44,843 bases of DNA. Origin: Neelides folsomi (taxonomy: Eukaryota > Arthropoda > Collembola > Neelipleona > Neelidae). The notes beneath the pieces are model-generated. The model worked only from the letters and a program-made list of their open reading frames with translations, made no database searches and had not been told where the DNA came from. Both the position numbers and the translations under genes were made by a program. This document shows, piece by piece, positions 11,301-21,544 of the stretch (position 1 is its first letter; every line of letters starts with the position of its first letter). The stretch is taken from positions 1 to 44,843 of the forward strand of contig JAQGBZ010000463.1 of NCBI GenBank assembly GCA_034687125.1, read 5' to 3'.

Positions 11301-13445
11301 ACCCTGAGGCCGTCCAGGCACTCCTCCTCGATTCAACCTCTCCTTCCAAATAGGGAACAGACCGCCTCTGTGAGAATCTATGAATCTAACGATCATCTCC
11401 CCTACCCTACACAAATGAAGAAATGAACCTCGAATCTCGGTTCCCCCTGTTTGGGAATTAAGGGCCGCGGAGGGAACACACCGTGAATCTCTCGCATTCC
11501 TGTCCCGCCTGCCCTACGACGACGAGAGAAAAAAGGAGAAACATGAGAACCCCTTTTGTTCATCATGATAAAAAAAACTTCGGGCGAGGATCGGGTATTC
11601 TTTTGATGAGCACATTCACCATCAGATGAGAGATAGAGGTTTCACTTTAAAGGAACACTTTAGTGATTGACATACGAGGGTCGTGATTTTGTCAAGGATC
11701 ACGACTTTGGATCAATTCTTTAATAAAACACATTTATCGATTGTACACGATTGGGATGTCATTATATTATTACAATTGCTTTGGGTCAAAGTGTGCTACA
11801 TACTGTGCACATTACATATACCATACATATATCAATATTATCTACTTATTTATATAATGAGTGACTGTATAAGAACAAGAAACAAGTACACTACTTGATA
11901 CGTGGAAATAATCACATTTATATATCTTCAGCTTTGGTACATTGGTTGTGTATAGAATATTTAGAAGATATATTCACAGTAAGACAAGAATACATGTCTA
12001 GTTGGAAATGAAAGATATTGAATTTCGGGTTATGTGCCCTTGTTCCTACATTTGGGATATACTTATAAATTGATATGTACCATAAGCTTTAATAGGAAGT
12101 TTAGGATCTATGAAAGGTATAAGGTAAAATGTGACTTACCTTCATTGTGGATATTATATAAGAACCTGATTATTACTATTCATGGCTTCACGAGGAACAT
12201 GCAGCACATGCAAACAGTCAGAATGATCATGTGTGAGGGAAATATTCATGAAATCAAAGAACCACACAGTAATTATCGTTAATTAGTTCACGCTCTTATT
12301 AAAATATAAATATGTGCAAAAACATTAATTCGTGCTAGATAAGTTAAGTAGTAGTTATGCATGTGTGAATGAAATTATAAAATAGTCATTGATTGCTTTA
12401 TCACATTTATTTCCAACCAACATTAATTTCATCTTCTAGTAAATTGTACATCTAATTGAATGTATTTTGTAAAGATTTATCTTAAAACTAATTTCAATTT
12501 TTAACAATTAATTTGAAGTTTAATGGAACCATTATGTAAATATCTTTAATATTGTATTTATTATTAAACGTTAATGTTAATAAGTTTGAGATCCCTAGTG
12601 GGAATTATTGTAATTTTCAGTAACTATAAATTGTAATTGAAAGAAATGCTACGCATATCATATTATATATTTCATTTTAATTATTACAAATCTAAGAAAT
12701 ATCTGTAGATTAAAGGAAACAATCAGTTGCATTCTAAATAAATAAATTACATTTGTTTATTACTCTTTTCACACTGTACATACTCGACGTATTGGAATAA
12801 TCACTCACTTTACTTATCACTTTTTGAATAATTGAAACTTCTCATTTTATGTCTTTTGAACAATTGAATTGCTTTATCGTGCCTAATTCAATAATCATTA
12901 ATTTAATACAAAGGGCAATCAGGAATTTTACTAAAATTGGAATAAGATAAATAATTCGAATCTGCAATTGGACATTTATTATAATTAGATCATTAATCAT
13001 TACAACTAAACCATCCCTTAAATAAATCTAAATCTAAATCTAACTCACTTATTAATATTAACATTTAAATAACTGATTTTATTTTTAATTAATTTATAAA
13101 GGTAAAGGTAGTAAGTTCCAATGAGCATAATTATATATTTAGTAGTATTATCTTAGATGACAATAACAAGAACATTAAAAAGTTAAAAATTTAACACATT
13201 TTAAGTTCGAAATTCAAGAAACGTTTAGCACGTTTTTAGTAGTAATTTTAAGGAAAATTGTACAAGGTGTAATGATATCCAGGAGAGAGGAAAAATGGTT
13301 TTCAATCTCTAAGTATTTGCTTAAATATTGCTTAAAGGGTAGGATACGTTATTACTTAATCCTTGACCATAATTAATTATTATAATTATAATACATTAGG
13401 TACGAGAGTATTATTCAGAACAACAATGATTGACTAGAATACTTT
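8386..13445. other. Intergenic region with GC-rich islands, no gene recognised
   Basis: This 5-kb stretch lies upstream of the Sp gene and downstream of the dehydrogenase. About 9040-9360, 9480-9740, 10210-10420 and 10880-11570 are clearly more GC-rich than the surrounding DNA and carry GC-box strings such as GGGCGG on either strand. Open frames there are present on both strands at once and resemble no family, so I read them as low-stop GC-rich DNA. The first island is the best place to look for the Sp promoter and its non-coding first exon. Sequence from 11,600 to 13,445 is AT-rich and featureless apart from a short (TAAATC)3 run near 13022-13042. Confidence 0.45.
9040..9740. promoter_or_regulatory. 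Candidate GC-rich promoter/CpG-rich island
   Basis: Two adjacent GC-rich blocks (about 9040-9360, 9480-9740). The second has, on the plus strand, TGTATATAA near 9530, an inverted CCAAT (ATTGG) near 9576 and GGGGCGGCC near 9585, ending in a splice-donor-like CAT|GTGAGT near 9690. The island lies 0.7-1.3 kb upstream of the Sp start codon, so it may hold Sp promoter elements on the minus strand, or start an unmapped plus-strand transcript. Which strand it serves is unresolved. Confidence 0.3.
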
Positions 13446-16400
13446 CTACAGACCGCCGCCACTTCTTTCAACAGTTGGAGTTCTTCGTTCCAGCCGAAGA
13501 CGTTCTTCCTCCATTTCTGCCATACGAGCAAATCGCGAATTGACCAAAGTCCCTGACTTGATAGCTGACATCATCTAAATTAATTAAATCAATTAAATCA
13601 TTCCTCATGAATAAATTCTCATTATATAGCGATAAAAGAAATTAAATAAGAAAGGGACAATTTAAAAGAGAATCATAAGAGAAAGACGTTAAAAGAGAAA
13701 GGCAATTAAAGAGGAAGATAGTTAAAGAGAAAGTTTTACTAACCGCTAAATATTCGTCCAACTCCACTTGGCCGTTTTTATTGACATCAATCTCCAAAAG
13801 GATGTCATGAAGGACATCGCCTGGAATTGATTCACCGACTCTCTGAAATATTCATTGAAAATTTATTGATTTCTCTCCTATTGATTTAGAAAGAAAGTGA
13901 ATTCGTGTTTTGGAACCTCAAGCCCTCGACGTAAGTCGTTGAGTGAAATGAAGCCTTTTTTGTCTTCGTCGAGATGATGAAACCTTTTTGTGTAGATTTC
14001 TCTTTCTTCTGGAGTCAAATCAATTCGGCCAATATCCCTCTTATCAATATTGATTCCTTGGCCCATTTCCACCCTTAGAAATGCTTTTGCATCATCCATT
14101 TGCTTCTACTCAATAATTCATTGTCGTTAGCATTATCATTAGAATTAGCCAAAAAAGTTAATTTATCTGTAGTTAATGAATCAGGGTTTTTAAACCTTTT
14201 TCTCGCTCGATGACCATTGTAATTCTTCAGCCATTATGTCAACAATTCTTGGCAAAGCTTCTTCAGCTGCTTGGACGTTGAGAAAAGCAAGTCGAAGACG
14301 ACGGGCGACGACGTCAGTTGCAGTGCAAGCATATTCGCGAATTGCATATCGGACCTAAAATAAATATTAGCGAATAAGCTTAAATGATACAATATTGACA
14401 TTCAACTACAACAATTTATAAAAGATAAAGATATTATTCAGCTTAAGTATAATACAAATTGTGTAAACCTAATACAAATTGCTAACTAATGTACATAAAA
14501 TCATACCAATTTTTAAGTATTTGCATTACGTTCATGGAATCTTTTAGTTAGGTTCAAAGGAATTGTTTATTTGTTTTATTTTGTTTTAGTAAATAGATAT
14601 TTGGGACTTGGAGGGAGCGTGCCTTTGAATTTGAGCAAACAGCAAATCTTTGAATTCTCACTTTCTCCCTTTCCTTGAATTGAGGAAATGGAATGTAAAC
14701 AAAAGGGAGGTTTTGCCCCCATCTGCGGCCGTGTGAATTGGCCGGGTGGAAGAATGAGGATTTCTCCCCTATTTTTCCCTTATGTGTTTATTGTTCATCC
14801 TTGTTCACATATTTGTTCAATGGGTCGTACCAGATAGGAGAAATTCAAACAGGGGAAATAAACATAAAAAAATACCTCAGCATCAATGTAGGGAAATTCA
14901 GCGTGAATTCTTCGCCCAACGACGGGGAATCTCATTCCAGTAAGTGAAGCCATTTTAGCAACGGAAAAAGCTCTGTCTCCGTATGTATTCGCAAGATGTT
15001 TTGCAACTTCTGGTTCCAATCCAATGTCCTGAACAAGACGGATGAACAACGTGGGAGACCAACCGTGTGCGCCTTCAAGGAGCAAACCGCTGGTTTGGCT
15101 TTCATATGTTGGTTTCAGTCCAGCAGCTAGAAATAATAAAAACTAAATATAATTAAAGTTATATGAAATTGGCAAATTCATTATAAGAATTCCCATTACA
15201 GTATTAAATATTACAACTTTAAATATTGTAGTATAAGAAATCTTATTTATTGTCAGATAAGAGTTTATGACCACTTTACTCCTATATATTTATATCAGTA
15301 AATGATTATTTAATTAAATTATTAATTTACATTCAACGGCAGCGTCAATAGCGTCAAGTGCCATGGCCCGATATGTTGTCCATTTCCCTCCAGCGATTGT
15401 TACAAGACCTTGAGGACTCACATGAACAATGTGATTTCTAGCTAAAGACTGAGTGTCTTCTTTATTTGGGTCGGAAACAAGAGGACGAATTCCACACCAG
15501 GCAGATAAAACATCTCCTCGACGAACTAAAAAGATAATAAAACATAATAAAACATAATGATGAATAATTCTATGATTTACTAATACTTAATGTTAGTGAG
15601 AAGATAAATGTTATGTTCCATAATTTAATAAACTTACCTTCTAAATCACGACTTAAATAATGTTTGACTTCGTGTAGAATGAATTGAACGTCTTTTTCAG
15701 TAGGGGCCGGTTTATGACTAACTTCACATGGTGAATCAGTTGTTCCAGCAATTGTGAGTTTCTGCCATGGGAGGAAAAAGATAACACGGCCATCGGATGT
15801 GTTCGGATCAAGTAATCCCATCCCTCCGGGACTAGAAAAATAATTTCATTATTTTAAATTAAAAATTCATTCTTTACTCAACAAGATTACATTAAATATT
15901 CCATACATTTACATTATTATTATATCATATTCTTTAATATTAAGATTGTATGGGAATACTAAATATTAAGTTTGTATAGGAATATTATGTACATCTGCAT
16001 TAACATTATTGAACTAAAAAGTAATTGAATTAAGTTTTGATTAAAGCTAAAGGCTAAACTTATACAAAAGGTTAAAACATATATTTTGCGTTATTTCGTG
16101 TAACAATGAGTGATTTGCTCTCCATGTAACATTTTCCCATGAACTACTTTTCAGTTTTTTCATTAAAGGTCTAATAATCTTATGAGATTTGTAAAGATTA
16201 GTTTTCCGAAGATCCAACCGAATGAATGGAAAGGGAAACTTTGAAGGAAAAAAAAGTTTTTCCGCGATTCATTCAGTTCATTCTTAATCAAAGCAAATAG
16301 GATTTGAAGTGTGAAGGCCTTTCTTTATATCCAGCTTTGTATTCCTCTTGCTCTCATTTACTTTTTAAAACAAAGGAGGAAGAGACGAAGAGGAACGTAC

Positions 16401-19400
16401 GCTTCTTCAATTAATTCTCCTTTGTTTAAACTCATGGAAAGTTTGAATGTTGGAATTAACCTCGTCATTTGGTAAAAAGTTTAAGACGATGAAGGTTGTT
16501 TCTCTCCTCTTGTTAATTCTTCCTTCACTCGGATCGGGAATTGAGGAAAGTACCGAAGTTTTAATAAGACCCGAAAGACAACAAGAAACCAACGGGCATG
16601 AAAATCACCGTGATGAAAAGAAAAAAGAAGAACCGAAAACTGTCGACCAACTTGCTTCAATGGCGGAAGATTTCCTTAATTCGCAAAATAGAGCAAGGGA
16701 AGAAGCGGGTTTGAGGACACGAGAAGAACTTGCGTCAATTTCAGAAAAATGGGCCAAAGTGGCAAGAAGACTCACAGATTGGAAAACAGGGGAAGTGATG
16801 GAGTTGACAAGAAAAGCACAAGAAGCTCAAATCGTCTCTTTAAAATTTGCTTCAATTGCCACTAGACTAAACAGTGCGGTTTTAACAGCACAAGACGTTT
16901 TTATGTCAGCACTTCAAAGGTTAATTATAATTTAATATTTTAAAATTTAATTGCAATTATTTTTTCTTATCATTTTCATATCTGTAATTAATAACTGTAA
17001 TAATTATTATTTAAGACTGTAGTTAATTAACTTAAGGTTAAATCAATCATTTGATGAATCTTTTCATTGAATGGGAGAAAGTAAAGAAAGTAATTTTAAC
17101 AACGTTAATTCTTTACCAAACAATATCGATGAGATTTAATGGAACAATTATTTTTTTAATTATAAAGGTATAAACTCCTTTCACGTCTGTCAAGAGCAGC
17201 AGATGCCCATTCTTCTGAAACAAGTCGGGCTCTTTTATTCCTCCAGTACATTCAATCAGTTAGAGAAAATTGGGCAATGAAGGAAAGAGCAAGGGCCCTT
17301 CGTCTCACCACAAGTCTTCAAAATGTTCTCAATGACCTCAAAAGAGCATCTGAATTTGCTCACGAAGCTCATCAAAGAGCTTTTGAAGCTTCCAATTTTG
17401 AACCGTTTTTTCATTTTTAGTAATAATTTTTTTCAATTTTCAATTTTATTTAAAATATACCAAAATTTGGTATACCTACTCTAAATTTTGACCAGTTAAT
17501 GATGTCAGTATTCTAATTATTAATTATTTACCAGAATTAAATATTTTATATAAATCTGGTGAGTTTTATATAAGTTTGGTGGATTTTATAAAATATAGAT
17601 ATACCTGTACGTTTATTTTGTATAATAAATAAAATGTAAATAGGAAAAATAAAAAAAAGTATTGGAAAATTGGAGTTTTTTGGAGTTATTTTTTTACCTG
17701 TAATAACCAGGAAGGACAATGTGAACTCCAGCACTTGGCGAACAAATGTCTTTAACAGATGGATCATCCATTTTTCTCACAGAGTCAGTAAACGGCCCAG
17801 TTGCATTCACAACGCATTTTGCTTTAACGAACCATTCCTTTCCAGTAAGTTGATCTTTCACCATTGCTCCGACGATCTTTGCCACTCCGTCAATGTCCTT
17901 TATTAAATATGAATGCTCCAATTAATGAAAGTAATCTTAGTCTAAATTACCGCAAATATAGTAAAATATTTAATTTGTATGTTTTTCATCAAGCTCTTTA
18001 GCTCACTTATCAATTTAGCATTAAGCAAATATTATGATTCAAAGCGTATGATTGAAAAGCCAATATTTACCCTTTCCTTTATTAGGTCAATGACTTTGAC
18101 ATGATTGGCAACAGTTGCCCCAAGCCTTGTAGCAGTAATTGCAATGGACAAATTCATCCTGGAATCATTATGCTGACCTAAACAACATTCAAATTAAATA
18201 GCAATTAATTAGTAAATTGCTAATTTTTACTATTAGCAAACTAGTAAAATTAAAAAAGCTTAAATTACCATCATAATAGACAAGAGCTCCACAGAGTTTT
18301 TCTCGTCTTAACATGGGGAATTTTTCAAGTGCTCTTTCCTTAGACAAATAATAAGATCCTCTGACACACTTTGACCCAGCGACGAGATCATAAACTTTAA
18401 TCCCAGCCCAATAATAAGGAACTTGCCACCAACGATAGACAGGTAGCATAATTGGGAGTGGATGAGAAAGATGTGGAGCAATTTCCAAGAGATTTGCTCT
18501 TTCTTCCAATGCTTCCCTCACCATCTTGAACTGATCAAAGTCAAAGTGCATTATGGCCTTTTGGAGGTAGCGAACTCCGCCGTGGAGAAGCTTCGTAGAT
18601 CTGCTGCTTGTCCCAGATGAGAAATCTTCTTGTTCGACAAGTGCAGTTTTTAATCCTCTTGTTACGGAATCGAGTGCACATCCTGCGCCAGTTGCTCCGC
18701 CGCCAACTACAAGGATGTCAAAAATGTCTTTTTCGAGAGATTCTATTTGTTTGGCTCGCTTGGGAAGAGGACGTTTTTGGCGAACGTTTAAAGGATTGTC
18801 TGAGCTTATTGGACCCCAAGCCTGTAATAATAATTAATTAATTTGATTAATAATCATAAATCTTAAATAATAATCTTAAAATAATAATCTTAAATCATCA
18901 TAACAAATCAGTCATTATTTAACAATTATATAACACCACGCGTTTCACAGCCCAATCTTTTAAATTTGTCTTCAGCCAATTGACAAGTGTATGATCTCTC
19001 TTTATCATGAATATTCAGTCTATATGAGTCTATGTATGATCACTTATCACAGAAGACCCGTGTGCAAAAAATGAAAAAGTTAGTGAAGAATCTCTTTGAA
19101 TATTCATTTCCTAAAATATTGTTTCCAGGAAATTCATACATGATTCGTTATTGATATTGTGATACTCCGAACAGAAAATACCTTGGTTTTTCTATATTTT
19201 ACCAATATAAATTAATTTAAATAATTCATTAGCATGATCATTATTAAGTGTAATAAGGTGTTTATGGTTCCTCATTTCAATACAAAATTTATAAAAAATT
19301 ATCAAATTCAACAAAGTACTAATACCAATACCAATACTGGTATAGTACTAATACTGGTATATAAAAATACAACAGATACATTGTTGTACTAAAACGATTT

Positions 19401-19650
19401 AAAAAAATGAATTTTGCAATCTATGCAAATAAAATTTGCCATACTGCATTATACATATTTCATTGGTATACATAATATTACATATGTAATAGATCGATAA
19501 TTTGTGAAAGCTAAATTGAAAGAAAAGAGTAAATGAAAAATATTTATTTACGCTTTCTGGATCTTCCAGAGCCCAAGACCCAAGATAATAAGCTCCTCCT
19601 AATGCGACTCCATACTTCAAAATCTTCTTCAATTTTTCTACTCGTGTCAT
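13446..19650 (-). CDS. GPD2: Mitochondrial FAD-dependent glycerol-3-phosphate dehydrogenase, complete, 11 exons
   Basis: Inner-membrane enzyme that oxidises sn-glycerol 3-phosphate to dihydroxyacetone phosphate and passes electrons to ubiquinone (glycerol phosphate shuttle). Exons (minus): 19552-19650, 18269-18821, 18071-18177, 17698-17897, 15638-15831, 15331-15525, 14876-15126, 14196-14354, 13917-14105, 13744-13842, 13446-13574; 724 aa, matching the usual size of about 727. A hydrophobic N-terminal segment (about 10-27) follows basic residues. The FAD dinucleotide-binding motif VVGGGATGAG is at 71-80, with SSGTSSRSTKLLHGGVRYLQ after it. NATGPFTDSVRKMDD and IAGGKWTTYR are diagnostic. Two EF-hands close the protein: DEDKKGFISLND (632-643, Asp at position 12) and DVNKNGQVELDE (668-679, canonical), implying Ca2+ control. 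Three late introns have weak donors (GTTTAA, GTTCCA, GTTAGT). Intron 4 hosts another gene on the opposite strand. Confidence 0.96.
16326..16361 (+). promoter_or_regulatory. Candidate TATA/initiator promoter of the nested gene
   Basis: TATAT starts at 16326 and an initiator-like CTCATTT has its A at 16356, exactly 30 bases downstream, which is the normal spacing. The first ATG of the nested open frame is at 16447 and the preferred one at 16489, so the 5' UTR would be about 90-130 nt. It lies inside the dehydrogenase intron. Confidence 0.45.
16489..17420 (+). CDS. Unrecognised secreted helix-rich protein, nested in a dehydrogenase intron, 2 exons
   Basis: I do not recognise the family. Exons 16489-16919 and 17168-17420 (plus) join across a GT-AG intron in phase to give 227 aa; an in-frame upstream ATG at 16447 would add 14 residues. 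I prefer the second ATG because it begins a clear signal peptide, MKVVSLLLLILPSLGSG. After an acidic, charged linker (about 18-55), residues 56-220 are almost wholly predicted helix: Ala, Leu, Glu, Arg and Lys in amphipathic spacing, no proline until the last residues, no cysteine, no tryptophan-rich core. It ends NFEPFFHF. Such a profile is seen in lipid-carrying bundles, secreted coiled coils and some silk or cuticle-associated proteins; I cannot choose. It sits wholly within the intron between exons 4 and 5 of the dehydrogenase, on the opposite strand, with its own TATA-like promoter and an AATAAA cluster at 17624-17633. Confidence 0.78.
17624..17633 (+). terminator. Polyadenylation signal cluster of the nested gene
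   Basis: Two overlapping AATAAA hexamers about 205 nt after the TAG stop (17418-17420). They lie 65 bases short of the neighbouring dehydrogenase exon (17698), so the nested transcript would end before antisense overlap with that exon becomes long. No GU-rich element was checked. Confidence 0.4.
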
Positions 19651-21497
19651 CTCGACAGATATTTCCGTTCAATAAATTTTTTCACAAATTGTTCAATTCA
19701 CCATTTTTCTTTAGCACAAGAAGTAATGGATAATAATTGAACTCGCCTCCAGGAGCCTCGCCCACCAAGACCTTGAATTCTGGACTCACAAAATAATAAA
19801 ATTTATTAAAATGGTATTCTCTCGTAGGAGATTCCCCCGTCGGCGAAGATGAAAATTGTATATACACACAAGAGAAAATGCAAAATTTTCTACACTCACA
19901 TTCCCTCAGAAGAGGAACCTTCCAAGGTCTGGCGCAGAGAACTCTCGTCTATACGGAAACTCCGCAGAAGAGCCAAAGTCTAGGCAAGACCTTTAGCTCT
20001 TGTCTTATATGAAGACCATTGGAGCAAAATCTATCACACTTCCGTATAAACCCTCACCAGTTCAACTCGACCCGAATTCCTTAACCCAATGCATTAACAG
20101 AAACACAAGGAATTAGATGCTTTATACCTATGCTTTATTGAAATCGGAATATGTTAGATTAAAACCAATATGATTTATTTGGTTTTAATAAGCCACATTC
20201 ACCAACCATTTTTAAATAATAGATTAGATTATGTATACCAGCATTATACCAAGTATAAAATACTGAACAACTTAACATGTAAAAGTGTGTATTATTTTCT
20301 TTATTATGTTCTCATACGTTGTATACCAAGAACAGTTTATATGCAGTATTTATTGATTTTCCCCAAACCTCAACTTTATCTCATATCATGAAACCTCATT
20401 CTCCCCTTCTGTGTTAAATCTCATGAAAAATGAAATAAAAATTCTATATTAATATTTTCATGAAAAGCTGCTAAAAAATTACATTTAACTATATATAAAT
20501 ATTTAGAATTATGATTAAATAATAACTAATTAAATAATATTTTAATGGCGCTTTAATGCGGAATAAATAAAGGATAAAGTGAAAACACATGCATGAGCTT
20601 TACTATAAAAATTTATATACTTCGGCTACTTAGAGAATTTCAGGGGCAAGGTTAGAAAGAGTTTTTGTTGAAGATAGAAATTGTTAATACTGGAGCCACA
20701 AGGCGGATGAATTGACCAAATACAAATGACAACAAAGATCCTCTGCAAGAAGAGTTCGGGGCTCCCTCGCGACGTCACGTCACTTTGCGAATTCTCTTCT
20801 CCAGTCTGCAAACTGTGGAGTTAAGCCATTTCTCCCAACCAGCGAGCCGGCTCTACAAATTCGCACACATTTCTTCTCCTCGACTGTATGGTAAGGGAGT
20901 TAGGAAATCTGTGCAAATTTTCCTATACTTTGGGGTTTTAATAGCGATTCTATTGCAGAGGCGCCTGAAGCTAAGCGGGAACCAAAATAAACAGACCCAG
21001 ATTTATTTACAAACCGGCCAAAAGTAAAGTCAGCATTTCATTGAACCTTTTCAAGTAAGGAACCACGAGTGGTATTTTTAATTAATTTACAATTTAAATG
21101 AACATTTATAATTTAAAGGCTCTGGATTTATATTTGCTTTTACTTATTTGATGAAAGGTATCGATGCATTTACCATGTTCGACCGATTCCAAATTACTCG
21201 GGAGAAATTTTGGGAGTGGGATGGAAAACGAGGAAGTTCCGGCTGCATCGACAAAAAAATGTCACCTAAAAGTTTAAAAAATAATTTTAAAATTGATTCC
21301 AAAGTTCATAATTTCATTTTAAGTTTAGACCATTTTTCTGAACAGTTAATTACTCTGTGATATTAGTGAAATCCCGTTATTAACTTAACAAACCGGTGTG
21401 CCTTCGGTGATTTTATATTTCTTAAATTGAAATTCTTCGGTTGAGATTCAAATTAGCATTGAACTAAATTGACCCTGTGAGATATTTAATTTTAATA
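19651..21497. other. Divergent intergenic region between GPD2 and the SLC4 gene
   Basis: The dehydrogenase starts leftward at 19650 and the first SLC4 coding exon starts rightward at 21498, so both promoters should lie here. Two more GC-rich pieces occur: about 19740-19990 next to GPD2 and about 20690-21020. The second holds a CRE-like pair, GACGTCACGTCAC (20771-20783), and a good donor, TATG|GTAAGG (exon end 20890), which could end a non-coding SLC4 first exon. Minus-strand TATATA near 19859-19864 is a possible but unsupported GPD2 TATA box. Confidence 0.4.
20771..20783. promoter_or_regulatory. Paired CRE-like motifs in the divergent promoter region
   Basis: GACGTCACGTCAC contains two overlapping ACGTCA cores. 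It sits in the GC-rich segment between the divergent GPD2 and SLC4 genes. Both metabolism and bicarbonate transport are plausible cAMP targets, but that link is inference only. Confidence 0.3.
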
Positions 21498-21544
21498 ATG
21501 AAAGAAACAAAAGAAGAAGTCATCTTTTGGAATCATCTAAGACG
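21498..21544 (+). CDS. Ndae1: Alternative first coding exon A of the SLC4 gene
   Basis: ATG followed by [15 protein letters not shown] and two bases CG, then a strong donor CG|GTGAGT. Joined to the exon at 32367, which begins A-CCT-TGG-GTA-ATG, it reads on in frame as ...[17 protein letters not shown]. The exon is short and not protected by conservation that I know of, so the evidence is the donor quality, the clean ATG and the phase match with exon B and the common exon. The intron to 32367 would be 10.8 kb. An acceptor-like ATTAG near 21455 would let a non-coding exon splice in upstream. Confidence 0.5.

Noticed and set aside
11082..11426. 114-codon open frame, plus strand, with a 62-codon frame on the opposite strand
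   Set aside because: It lies in a GC-rich island where stops are rare on both strands; composition is Pro/Arg/Ser-rich with no motif, signal peptide or splice partner.
13022..13042. Telomere-like short repeat (TAAATC)n
   Set aside because: Only about three units and not the arthropod TTAGG repeat; ordinary AT-rich microsatellite.
20785..21027. 80-codon plus-strand frame and 61-codon minus frame in the divergent promoter
   Set aside because: No ATG at the claimed start of the plus frame and no family resemblance; better read as promoter or 5' UTR.
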